The notes under the pieces: generated by a model
Told to the model about the DNA's origin: nothing
Database searches by the model: none
What the model saw: only the letters and a program-made list of their open reading frames with translations
Origin: Nocardioides sp. BP30
GTDB lineage: Bacteria; Actinomycetota; Actinomycetes; Propionibacteriales; Nocardioidaceae
Assembly (NCBI RefSeq): GCF_029873215.1
Contig: NZ_CP123620.1
Coordinates: 1,612,001 to 1,676,000, forward strand
DNA: 64,000 bases
Direction of reading: 5' to 3'
Program-made: the position numbers and the translations under genes
In this document: in pieces, positions 17,856-28,374 of the stretch
Layout: every line of letters begins with the position of its first letter
Numbering within the stretch: position 1 is the stretch's first letter

Positions 17856-18995
17856 ATGACGCTGCTGTTCCTCATCATCGTCGCCATCGCCGTCGTCGCG
17901 CTGGTCGTGGTCGTCTCGACCGTCGGCCTGCTCGGCCGCCGTACCCGACAGGCGCCGCCGCCGTCCGCACCGCAGACGCCGATCCCGGCGCCGCCGCGGC
18001 CCCAGCCCGGCGTCGAGGCTCCCGAGGCGGAGGTGCCGGAGGCGCCGGAGCAGCCCGCCGCCGGGCCGGTGCTGGAGAGGCCGGAGCCGACTGCCTCGCG
18101 GCTGGTCCGGCTACGACAGCGCTTGGCCGGCTCCAACAACGCACTGGGCCGTGGCCTGCTCGCCCTGATCTCGCGCGACAAGCTCGACGAGGACACCTGG
18201 GAGGGCATCGAGGACGTCCTGCTGACCTCGGACATCGGGGTCGCTCCCACCCAGGAGCTGGTGGAGAGCCTGCGTACCCGGCTGCGGGTCGAGGGCAGCG
18301 CTGACGCCCGTACGGTGCTCCGCGAGGAGCTGGTGAAGCTCGTCGACCCGACCATGGACCGCCGGCTGCAGGTCACCGGCTCCGAGGGCAACCCGGGCGT
18401 CGTGCTCGTCGTGGGCGTGAACGGCGCCGGCAAGACCACCACCGTCGGCAAGATCGCGCGCATCCTCGTCGCCGAGGACCGCGCCGTCGTCCTCGGTGCG
18501 GCCGACACCTTCCGGGCCGCTGCCACCGAGCAGCTGGCCACCTGGGGTGAGCGCGTCGGCGTCGAGGTCGTTCGCGGACCCGAGGGCGGCGATCCCGCCA
18601 GCGTGGCGTTCGACGCGGTCAAGGCCGGCGCCGAGAAGCAGGCGAGCACCGTCATCGTCGACACCGCCGGCCGGCTGCAGAACAAGCAGGGCCTGATGGA
18701 CGAGCTCGGCAAGGTCAAGCGCGTGATCGAGAAGCAGGCGCCGGTCACCGAGGTCCTGCTCGTGCTCGACGCCACGACCGGGCAGAACGGTCTCATCCAG
18801 GCCCGGGTCTTCAGCGAGGCTGTCGACGTCACCGGCATCGTGCTGACCAAGCTCGACGGATCCGCCAAGGGCGGCATCGTCGTGCAGGTGCAGCGCGAGC
18901 TCGGCGTACCGGTCAAGCTGGTCGGCCTCGGCGAGGGTCCCGACGACCTCGCGCCGTTCAGTCCCGAGGCGTTCGTCGACGCACTGCTGAGCTGA
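17856..18995 (+). CDS. ftsY: Signal recognition particle receptor FtsY
   Basis: A 379-residue protein. Residues 1-24 are a membrane-spanning or membrane-associated hydrophobic segment, followed by a Pro/Glu-rich linker, then the N domain (from about residue 85) and the G domain. GTPase motifs are GVNGAGKTTT (G1, about residue 188), DTFRAAATEQL, VDTAGRLQNK (G3), TKLDGSAKGG (G4) and the C-terminal GEGPDDLAPF. FtsY receives ribosome-SRP complexes at the membrane and, with Ffh (28375), delivers nascent membrane proteins to SecYEG. The start is the ATG at 17856, weakly supported by a TTGGAT hexamer six bases upstream. Confidence 0.97.
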   Translation: MTLLFLIIVAIAVVALVVVVSTVGLLGRRTRQAPPPSAPQTPIPAPPRPQPGVEAPEAEVPEAPEQPAAGPVLERPEPTASRLVRLRQRLAGSNNALGRGLLALISRDKLDEDTWEGIEDVLLTSDIGVAPTQELVESLRTRLRVEGSADARTVLREELVKLVDPTMDRRLQVTGSEGNPGVVLVVGVNGAGKTTTVGKIARILVAEDRAVVLGAADTFRAAATEQLATWGERVGVEVVRGPEGGDPASVAFDAVKAGAEKQASTVIVDTAGRLQNKQGLMDELGKVKRVIEKQAPVTEVLLVLDATTGQNGLIQARVFSEAVDVTGIVLTKLDGSAKGGIVVQVQRELGVPVKLVGLGEGPDDLAPFSPEAFVDALLS

Positions 18996-19009
18996 CCAGG
19001 AGCCGGCGG

Positions 19010-21145
19010 GTGCGTCTGCGCAGGCGGCCGAGCGAGCAGGAGCAGCTGCTGCTCGACTCGGAGCTCTTCGACGAGCGGTGGTACGGCGAGCGTGCCGGCG
19101 TACGGCTCGACCGGGGCGAGGCCGTGCGGCACTACCTCGACCACGGCGTCGGCCTCGGCATCGCCCCCCATCCGCTCTTCGATCCGGGCTACGTCCGTCG
19201 GCGTCTGGGTCCCAGGAGGCGGGCCCGGCTCGGCGAGGGGGACCCGCTGACGTTCGTCATCCGGCACGAGCTCGAGCTGCCCACCCACCCCCTGCTCGCC
19301 GCGCGCGCCGCGGGGCTCGTCCAGGGTGACCTGGCCACCTGGATCGAGCAGCGGTACGCGGCCTGGCCGCAGCAGCCGAGCGGATCGCCGGTGTCCGAGC
19401 CGGTGGTGACGGTACTCATCACGTGCGTCGCGGCACCCGAGCACGCGCTCGTGGCCGCGCGCGCCGCCGCAGAGACGGCATCGGGGGCGGACGTGGCGGC
19501 CGAGATCCTCCTGGTCGATGCCACCGGCTCCCCGGCCGACGGGATCGTGCTGGACGCGCTGCTCGGGCTCCCCGGCGTGCGGGTCTCGCGCGCCGGCGCG
19601 GATCCGGCGGCGGAGCTGGTCGTGCTGCTGCACGACGATGCGGTTCCCGAGCGCGGCTGGCTGACCCCTCTCCTCGGAGCCCTCGAGGCGCCGGCGGTGC
19701 TCGCAGCGTCGCCGCTGCTGGTCGCCCCCTCGGGGGCGATCGAGTCCGCCGGGGCCGTCTACCCGGCGCCGGGCGGGTTGCCCTACCGGTTGCTCGCCGA
19801 CTTCCCCGCGGAGGACGCCGGAGCGCTCGGGGCCCTGCGTCTGCCCGCGCTCACCGGCGGGGCGCTCGCGCTGCGGCGCGACGACCTCGCCGACCTCGGT
19901 GTGCGCGACGGTCTCGGCGATCTCACCGAGACGGACCTGTGCCGGCGGCTGGCTGCGACGCGGCCGGGCCGGTTCCGCTTGGTCACCGAGTCGCGCGTCA
20001 GACACCGGCCGCACCCGGTGGACCTGGACGCTCGAGCGCGCTTCGCCGATCTCGGCCAGAGCCGGCCCTCCGGTGCCGACGAGCAGCGCATCTGGTCGGC
20101 CTGCGGCTACCGGCTCATCGGTCACGAGGTGCAACCGCCCGGCACCGGACTGCCGCGTCGGCTGGGGCTGGTCGAGCCGGTCGTGGTCCGTGAGAGCCGC
20201 CTCCAGATCACCGAGGTACCGCGGCCGTTGCGCTGGGCGATCAAGAACCCGGCGCCGAGCAACCCCGACGAACGGTGGGGAGACACCCACTTCGCCCGGG
20301 CGCTGGCTCGCGCGTTGCGCGGTCTGGGTCACGAGGCGGTCATCGATCACCACGGTGCCTGGGAGCGGCGTACGGCGCGGCACGACGACATCGATCTGGT
20401 GCTGCGTGGCCCGCACCCGTTCGACCCGACGCCCGAACACCCCTCGATCGCCTGGGTGATCAGCCATCCGGAGACCGTCACCGAGGAGGAGGCACACCGC
20501 TACGACGCGGTCGTGGCTGCCAGCGTCCCCTGGGCACGACGGCGGTCCGTCGATTGGGGGATCGGCATCGAGCCGCTGCTGCAGGCCACCGACCCCGACC
20601 TGTTCAACCCGGAACGCGCGCGGCCGGACTCGGGTGCGGAGCTGCTCTTCGTCGGCAGCTCGCGCGGTGAGTACCGCGCGATCGTCCGGGACGCGATCGA
20701 GGCGGGTCTGCCGCTGAGCGTCTACGGCGCGAACTGGGAGCACCTGATCCCGCCCGCTCACCTCGTCGGTACCTACCTGCCCAACGACGAGGTCGGCCTC
20801 GCCTATGCGGCCGCCGGGGTGGTGCTCAACGATCACTTCGAGGACATGCGCCGCGAGGGCTTCCTCTCCAACCGGCTCTTCGACGCGGTCGCCAGCGGTG
20901 CCCGGGTGATCACCGACGACGTGTCGGGTCTCGGAGATCTGTTCGGCGGCTCCGTGCAGGTCTACCGCGACGTCGACGACCTGCGCCGGTTGTTCCAAGA
21001 TGCGCCGCGGGAGCAGGTCTTCGGCGACCGGGAGGCGCGCATCGCCACCGCTCGCCGGATCGGCCACGAGCACTCCTTCGCCGCTCGCGCAGGGGTCCTC
21101 GTGGAGCTCGGTCGAGCGGTGCTGCACGAGCGGGGGCGCTCGTGA
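19010..21145 (+). CDS. Multidomain glycosyltransferase, shorter paralogue of the 3342 gene
   Basis: A 711-residue protein. The N-terminal 60 residues hold LFDERWY and LFDPGYV repeats like those of the 3342 protein. Residues about 130-345 are a GT2 domain with VVLLHDDAVPERGW but a shortened second half (TETDLCRRL). Residues about 405-700 are the same GT1/CgeB-like domain, with RWAIKNPAPSNP, WGDTHFARAL, WVISHPE, GFLSNRLFDAVASG and ITDDVSGL. Compared with its paralogue it lacks one whole GT2 module. AGGAG eight bases before the GTG supports the start. It follows ftsY by 14 bases, so it may share that transcript, and it overlaps the next gene region. Confidence 0.86.
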   Translation: MRLRRRPSEQEQLLLDSELFDERWYGERAGVRLDRGEAVRHYLDHGVGLGIAPHPLFDPGYVRRRLGPRRRARLGEGDPLTFVIRHELELPTHPLLAARAAGLVQGDLATWIEQRYAAWPQQPSGSPVSEPVVTVLITCVAAPEHALVAARAAAETASGADVAAEILLVDATGSPADGIVLDALLGLPGVRVSRAGADPAAELVVLLHDDAVPERGWLTPLLGALEAPAVLAASPLLVAPSGAIESAGAVYPAPGGLPYRLLADFPAEDAGALGALRLPALTGGALALRRDDLADLGVRDGLGDLTETDLCRRLAATRPGRFRLVTESRVRHRPHPVDLDARARFADLGQSRPSGADEQRIWSACGYRLIGHEVQPPGTGLPRRLGLVEPVVVRESRLQITEVPRPLRWAIKNPAPSNPDERWGDTHFARALARALRGLGHEAVIDHHGAWERRTARHDDIDLVLRGPHPFDPTPEHPSIAWVISHPETVTEEEAHRYDAVVAASVPWARRRSVDWGIGIEPLLQATDPDLFNPERARPDSGAELLFVGSSRGEYRAIVRDAIEAGLPLSVYGANWEHLIPPAHLVGTYLPNDEVGLAYAAAGVVLNDHFEDMRREGFLSNRLFDAVASGARVITDDVSGLGDLFGGSVQVYRDVDDLRRLFQDAPREQVFGDREARIATARRIGHEHSFAARAGVLVELGRAVLHERGRS

Positions 21146-21153
21146 GCGAGCCC

Positions 21154-21159
21154 TATAGT
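21154..21159 (+). promoter_or_regulatory. -10 hexamer TATAGT for a leaderless glycosyltransferase transcript
   Basis: TATAGT ends exactly six bases before the ATG at 21166, the geometry of a leaderless actinobacterial promoter. It decides between the ATG at 21166 and an upstream GTG at 21142. Confidence 0.55.
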
Positions 21160-21165
21160 GCGGGC

Positions 21166-22740
21166 ATGCCAGCGCCCCGTTTCTCCCTCCTGACGGTGGA
21201 CGGCACGCCGGCGCGCGAGGCATTCGAGCAGACGGTCGCCGCCGTGCTGGGCCAGGTCCGCGGTGACTGGGAGTGGCTCCTCCTGGTCGAACCGCCCGCT
21301 GCCGGAGCTGTGCGCGAGGACGCCTGGTTGAGTGATCGACTCGCCGAGCTGACGGCGCTCGACTCCCGCGTGGTGCGCGTGGTCACTGGCCCCGAGCAAC
21401 GCGGCGATCGCGACCAGGCCCCGGTCTCGCGCGCGCTCGGCGCGGCGCGCGGCGACTTCGTCGTACTCCTTGCGTCGACCGACGTCCCGCTGCCGACGGC
21501 GCTCGAGGCGATCGGCAGGGCTGTCGACGGGCACGACGACGTCGACCTCGTCTACGGCGACGAGGACACCGTCGCCGGCGACGGAGCCACAGGTCGCGGC
21601 ACCTACCTGAAGCCGGACTGGTCACCCGAGCGCCTGCGCCACCTCGCGTACCCGGGCTGCTTCCTGGCGATCCGGCGAACGCTGATGCAGGGCCTCGGCG
21701 ACCTCGACGGCCGTCAGGACGCCGTGACCAGCCATGACCTCGCCCTTCGCGCGGGGGAGCGGGCGCGCCGCGTCGTCCACCTTCCCGAGGTGCTGCACCA
21801 CGCGCGTGCGGGGTCGGGGCGTCTGCTCGACCCGGTCGCCACGCCGGCCCACGTCGCCGTCGTCCAGAGCCACCTGGACCGCGTCGGCATCGCTGCCACC
21901 GCGCGCCCCGGACAGGTGCCCGGATCGGTGAGCGTGGAGCGGCAGCCCGACGTCGACACGTCGGTGAGTGTCATCATCCCGACGATCGGCAGTCGCGGCA
22001 CCGCCTTCGGCGAGCGTCGCACCTTCGTCGTCGAGGCGATCCGGTCCCTCCTGGTGGGCTCAGGCCACCGCGACGTCGAGTTCGTGGTGGTCTACGACGA
22101 GCCGACACCCGCCGAGGTGCTCGACGAGCTGCGCGCGCTGCGCGCTCGGGTCCGCCTGGTGCCGTTCCGCGAGGAGTTCAACTTCAGCGTCAAGTGCAAT
22201 GTCGGGGCGGCGTTGGCGACCGGTGAGGTGCTGGTCTTCCTCAACGACGACACCGAGGCGCGCACCCCGGGCGTGGTCGAGAACCTGATCGCCCCGCTGC
22301 GCGAGGAGGGCGTGGGCATGACCGGCCCCAAGCTCCTCTTCGAGGACCTCAGGATCCAGCATGCGGGCGTCAACTACGGCGACGGCGACGTCTTCCACAG
22401 CTACTACCGAGCAGGGCCCGAGGACACGGGCACTCTCGGCGATCTGTGGATCAACCGCGAGGTATCCGCCCTGACGGGCGCGTGTATCGCGATCCGTGCC
22501 GACCTCTTCCGCGAGATCGGCGGCTTCGTGGAGTCGTTGCCGTTGAACTACAACGACGTCGACCTCTCCCTCAAGGTCCGCCGGCTGGGCCACCGGCTGG
22601 TGTGGTTGCACGCCGTCGAGCTGTTCCATTTCGAGTCGACCACCCGGGTGCCGGTCATCCACGGCTGGGAGCGCCGGACGTTGATCGAGCGCTGGGGCAC
22701 CTTCCGCCAACCCGAGCTCTACACCGCCGTGGTGCGCTGA
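21166..22740 (+). CDS. Tandem GT2-domain glycosyltransferase
   Basis: A 524-residue protein with two GT2-type halves. The first (residues 1-240) has FSLLTVDG, VVLLASTDVPLP and LVYGDEDTV, then a YLKPDWSPERL segment typical of O-antigen GT2 enzymes. The second (from about 265) has SVSVIIPTIGSRG, FLNDDTEARTPG and LPLNYNDVDLSLKVR, a complete catalytic set. The ATG at 21166 was preferred over the GTG at 21142 because the domain begins there and TATAGT lies six bases upstream. It belongs to the polysaccharide cluster; specificity is unknown. Confidence 0.85.
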   Translation: MPAPRFSLLTVDGTPAREAFEQTVAAVLGQVRGDWEWLLLVEPPAAGAVREDAWLSDRLAELTALDSRVVRVVTGPEQRGDRDQAPVSRALGAARGDFVVLLASTDVPLPTALEAIGRAVDGHDDVDLVYGDEDTVAGDGATGRGTYLKPDWSPERLRHLAYPGCFLAIRRTLMQGLGDLDGRQDAVTSHDLALRAGERARRVVHLPEVLHHARAGSGRLLDPVATPAHVAVVQSHLDRVGIAATARPGQVPGSVSVERQPDVDTSVSVIIPTIGSRGTAFGERRTFVVEAIRSLLVGSGHRDVEFVVVYDEPTPAEVLDELRALRARVRLVPFREEFNFSVKCNVGAALATGEVLVFLNDDTEARTPGVVENLIAPLREEGVGMTGPKLLFEDLRIQHAGVNYGDGDVFHSYYRAGPEDTGTLGDLWINREVSALTGACIAIRADLFREIGGFVESLPLNYNDVDLSLKVRRLGHRLVWLHAVELFHFESTTRVPVIHGWERRTLIERWGTFRQPELYTAVVR

Positions 22741-22741
22741 G

Positions 22742-23674
22742 TCAGCGCCGCCGGAGTCGGCGCGCAGCCGAACGCGCGAGTCCCGCCCAGCCGGCGCTCG
22801 CCACGACGACCTCGTGCTTCAGGGCGGCGACCTCGTGCTCGAGCTCGGCGATACGCCTGTCCTTGTTCGCCAGCCGCTCGCGCAGGGCGGCGGTACGCTG
22901 CCGCAACGCGTTCGCCCGTTCGACCGCCTTCTCCGCCCTGAGTTGCGCGGTGGTGGTCTTGACCTGCAGGCCCAGCACATGGTCGCGCCGTCGCAGCGCA
23001 TCCCGCTCGTCGCGGATCCGCTCCTCGGTGAAGCGGTCGTGCAGGCGTACGGCGTCGAGCGAGACGGCCGAGGCCATCGCGGAGACCGACGTCTCGCTCG
23101 GGTCGGCTCGCCGGCGCGCGCGGACGTGGAACCGGTACACGAAGGCGTCCTCCTGGTCGCGGACCCACTCCACGACGTGCGGCGGCAGTCGGTCCGGGTC
23201 GACAACGACGCCGACGCTGTCCGCCGCGCCCCACGGATCGCCCAACGGATCGGCGAGCGAGCCGGACAGCTCCTCCGCCACCAGGTCGCAGTCCTCCAGC
23301 AGCCGGATCAGACCGCGACGCGAGTGGAAGCCGGCGAGCTGTGCGGGCGACGCGCCACCCTGGAGGACGGCCAGGCGAACCGAACCGTGCCCGATGTTGG
23401 GGACGGAGACGACCAGCCGGCCGTCGGGTCGCAGCAGGTCCACCGCCTGGCGGACGACGACGGCGGGATCGAGGGGGGTGGCGAGGACGTCGTCGAGGAG
23501 GACGACGTCGTAGCTCCCCGCCTCCCGCTCGGCCAACCCGGCGAGGTCGGCCGGCCCCGGCCCGCTCCGGCTCGAGATCTCGAGCATCCGCTCGGCGTGT
23601 CCGATCAATGCCACGGCCCAGGACTGCGCCAGTTCGGCCGGCCCGGTCGCGGGCACTGCTCCGTCGTACGACAC
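22742..23674 (-). CDS. Methyltransferase-like protein with degenerate SAM site and C-terminal coiled coil
   Basis: A 310-residue protein with the same layout as the 11802-12818 gene: methyltransferase fold, then a long Arg/Glu/Ala/Leu coiled coil (about residues 190-290) and a basic tail (ARSAARRLRRR). The middle part is intact (VVLLDDVLATPLDPA, LRPDGRLVVSVPNIGHGSVRLAVLQGG), but the glycine-rich SAM-binding motif of the paralogue is replaced by ERMLEISSRSGPGP, and the acidic ribose-binding residue is not evident. It may be catalytically dead and structural. The GTG at 23674 has AGGA nearby. The stop abuts the convergent GT gene. Confidence 0.75.
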   Translation of the reverse strand: MSYDGAVPATGPAELAQSWAVALIGHAERMLEISSRSGPGPADLAGLAEREAGSYDVVLLDDVLATPLDPAVVVRQAVDLLRPDGRLVVSVPNIGHGSVRLAVLQGGASPAQLAGFHSRRGLIRLLEDCDLVAEELSGSLADPLGDPWGAADSVGVVVDPDRLPPHVVEWVRDQEDAFVYRFHVRARRRADPSETSVSAMASAVSLDAVRLHDRFTEERIRDERDALRRRDHVLGLQVKTTTAQLRAEKAVERANALRQRTAALRERLANKDRRIAELEHEVAALKHEVVVASAGWAGLARSAARRLRRR

Positions 23675-23821
23675 GTTCCTGGTGTCCTCGTCCTCGTCTC
23701 GGCGACGCCGACACGGTCGCGGCGTACGGCGCAATCTACCCGTCCCCAGCACTGTCACGCAGGCGGCGGTACACCGGCCGGTCGCCGCTGCGAGTCCAGC
23801 TGTAACAAAGGCGGCCGACAC

Positions 23822-23859
23822 GTTACATGCACGAAATGATGATCGGCACGGTCGGAAAT
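23822..23859 (+). promoter_or_regulatory. GlnR-type nitrogen-control box upstream of amtB
   Basis: Four 5-bp sites occur with exact 6-bp spacing: GTTAC, GAAAT, CGGCA, GAAAT. The known actinobacterial GlnR box is gTnAC-n6-GaAAc-n6-gTnAC-n6-GAAAc, so the first, second and fourth sites fit and the third is weak. It sits about 98 bases before the amtB start, where GlnR would activate amtB-glnB-glnD under nitrogen limitation. The regulator gene is not in the window. Confidence 0.6.
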
Positions 23860-23956
23860 GTCCGCCCCCGAAGGTTGCATGAAATCAAGGCGGGGACCTG
23901 CGCGACAGCGGTGTCGCAGGGCCACCCGTCTCCCGAGATGTGATCCTGGAGGTCCA

Positions 23957-26079
<2,123 letters not shown>

Positions 26080-26099
26080 AGCCCGCCGACCGGATTCCT

Positions 26100-28319
26100 G
26101 TGAGCGCCACCGACCGCAGCACACGTACGGCGGAGGCCGACGAGCTCTGCGCTCGCGCCTACACCGACGCCGGAGGCCCCGACAGCGGGGTGGCGCTGGT
26201 CGCCGTCGGCGGCTACGGCCGCGGGGAGCTCGCGCCGTACTCGGACTGGGACGTCGTGCTCGTCCACGACGAGGGCGTCGACCTGGGCGAGACGGCCGTC
26301 AAGCTCTGGTACCCGCTGTGGGACCACGGGGCCAAGATCGACCACTCGGTGCGCTCCCTGCCCGAGATGCTCGAGGCCGCCGACGGGGATCCACGGGTCG
26401 CGCTCGGCCTGCTCGACGTGCGTCACCTGGCAGGCGATCCCAACCTCACGCTGCGCCTGCGGACCACGATGCTGGCGCACTGGCGCAAGAACGCCGTCCA
26501 GCAGCTGCCCGCGCTCCGGGAGCTGACCTTCTCCCGTCACGAGTTGCTCGGCGAGCTGGCCCACGCCAGCGTGCCGGACCTCAAGGAGATGGCGGGCGGC
26601 CTGCGCGACGCCACCGTGCTCAACGCGGTGGTGGCCACCTGGCTGGTGGACGTGCCCCACGTGGAGCTGGAGCGCTGCCGGCTCGCGCTGCTCGACGTCC
26701 GTGACGTCGTGCAGGAGCTGGCCGGCCGCGCCGTCGACCGGATCGCCCCCGAGATGTGGGAGGAGCTGGCCGCTCGCCTCGACCTGGCCGACCCCCGGAC
26801 CGCCCAGGCCTTCGTGCGTGAGCTCGGCCGGCGCATCACCCACCTGTCCCGGCTGACCTGGCGCCGGGTGGACGCCTACTTCCGCCAGCGCAGGGTGGGC
26901 TCGCCGCGTCGCCCGCAGCTGACCCCGCTCGCCCCCGGTGTCGCGCTGGCCTACGACGAGGTCGTCCTCGACCGGTCCGCGCGCCCCGACCGCGATCCGC
27001 TCCTCCTGCTGCGGGCAGCCGCGGAGGCCGCCGAGCACGACGTCGTGCTCGCCCCGGCCACCGCCGCGCGGCTGGCCCGCGACTGCGCTCCGCTGCCCGT
27101 GCCCTGGCCGGAGGAGGCGCGCCACCTGCTGGTGCGGCTGCTCGCCGCCGGCCGCGGCCTGCGCGATGTCTGGGACACCCTCGACGAGACCGGGGCACTG
27201 GCCCGGATCCTGCCGGAGTGGGAGCGGATCCGGCTCCTCCCGCACGCCTCGGTGATTCACCGCTTCACCGTGGACAGGCACTCGGTGGAGACCTGCATCG
27301 AGGCGGCCAGCCTGATCCGTTCGGTGGGCCGGCCCGACGTGCTGCTGGTGACAGCGCTCCTGCACGACATCGGCAAGGGGGAGCTGACCGAGCATTCGGT
27401 GGCGGGCGCGCCGATCGCGCGGGCGATCGCCGAGCGGATGGGCTTCGAGCAGCGCTCGGTCGACCTGATCGCCACCCTGGTGCGCTGGCACCTGCTCCTG
27501 GCGATGACCGCCACGACCCGGGACCCGGAGGATCCGGCGACGGTCGAGGTGGTCCTGGACCGGATGGACGATCCGGAGGCCCTGAGCCTGCTCACCGCCC
27601 TCACCGAGGCGGACTCGCGGGCCACGAGCCCCAAGGCCTGGTCGTCGTGGCGCTCGGGCCTGATCCTCGGCCTGGCCGCCCGGGCACAGCGCCAGCTCGA
27701 GGTCGGCCGCGGCAGCCGCGCGGCGGACGTCTCCCACGAGCACCTCGAGATCCCGCGCGAGGCACGCAAGCGTGGCCTGTCGATCGAGGTCGAGTCCGTG
27801 CCCGACGGCTCTCGCGTGACGGTGGTCGCCCAGGATCGCGTCGGCCTGCTGGCCGACATGGCGGCGACCTTCGGCCTGCAGCGCGTCGCGGTGCGCTCGG
27901 CACGGGTCTGGCTGCAGGAGCCCTACGGCATCACCGTCTGGGAGGTGGCCGAGCCTGCACTGGACGCGCGCGTCCTCCGGGAGCGCTTCGAGGCTGTCAG
28001 CGACGGTCGCATCGACCCGTCGGACCGGCTGCGGCGGGTCGCAGCGGGTTCGCTGGCACCGTCGGTCGTGGTCCGACCGGACGCGGGCACGCGCGCCACG
28101 GTGCTCGAGGTGCGCACCACCGACCGGCCGGGGGTCGTCTACCTGGTCGCCGCCGCCTTGGCCGCCCTCGACATCACGGTGCGCAGCGCCCACGTGGACA
28201 CCCTGGGTCCGCAGGCGGTCGACGTCTTCTACCTCCAGGAGGCCTCGGCCGGAGAGCTCGGCGAGGAGCGCGCCGCCATCGCCGCCGCAGCGGTCAGGGC
28301 GGCGCTGGCGGGGGAGTAG
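26100..28319 (+). CDS. glnD: PII (adenylyl/uridylyl)transferase and removing enzyme GlnD
   Basis: A 739-residue protein, shorter than the about 880 of E. coli but normal for actinobacteria. The nucleotidyltransferase domain has GGYGRGELAPYSDWD (residues 37-51), the HD hydrolase domain has LLHDIGKGE (about residue 420), and two ACT domains follow (from about 565 and 660). It modifies Tyr51 of PII at low glutamine and reverses this at high glutamine. The GTG at 26100 lies 20 bases after the second PII gene; an upstream in-frame start would overlap that gene and is not supported. Confidence 0.94.
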   Translation: MSATDRSTRTAEADELCARAYTDAGGPDSGVALVAVGGYGRGELAPYSDWDVVLVHDEGVDLGETAVKLWYPLWDHGAKIDHSVRSLPEMLEAADGDPRVALGLLDVRHLAGDPNLTLRLRTTMLAHWRKNAVQQLPALRELTFSRHELLGELAHASVPDLKEMAGGLRDATVLNAVVATWLVDVPHVELERCRLALLDVRDVVQELAGRAVDRIAPEMWEELAARLDLADPRTAQAFVRELGRRITHLSRLTWRRVDAYFRQRRVGSPRRPQLTPLAPGVALAYDEVVLDRSARPDRDPLLLLRAAAEAAEHDVVLAPATAARLARDCAPLPVPWPEEARHLLVRLLAAGRGLRDVWDTLDETGALARILPEWERIRLLPHASVIHRFTVDRHSVETCIEAASLIRSVGRPDVLLVTALLHDIGKGELTEHSVAGAPIARAIAERMGFEQRSVDLIATLVRWHLLLAMTATTRDPEDPATVEVVLDRMDDPEALSLLTALTEADSRATSPKAWSSWRSGLILGLAARAQRQLEVGRGSRAADVSHEHLEIPREARKRGLSIEVESVPDGSRVTVVAQDRVGLLADMAATFGLQRVAVRSARVWLQEPYGITVWEVAEPALDARVLRERFEAVSDGRIDPSDRLRRVAAGSLAPSVVVRPDAGTRATVLEVRTTDRPGVVYLVAAALAALDITVRSAHVDTLGPQAVDVFYLQEASAGELGEERAAIAAAAVRAALAGE

Positions 28320-28333
28320 CGGGCACGGCCGGT

Positions 28334-28339
28334 TAGGCT
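28334..28339 (+). promoter_or_regulatory. Probable -10 hexamer (TAGGCT) for ffh
   Basis: TAGGCT lies about 35 bases before the ffh ATG, leaving a short leader with AGAAGGA as ribosome-binding site. Confidence 0.4.
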
Positions 28340-28374
28340 TGCCCGCGACGATCCACCTGCTCGAGAAGGACCTG

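Noticed and set aside
16580..21223. A 1547-codon open frame on the minus strand across ftsY and two glycosyltransferase genes
   Set aside because: High GC makes long antisense frames common; it has no recognisable domain and lies opposite well supported genes.
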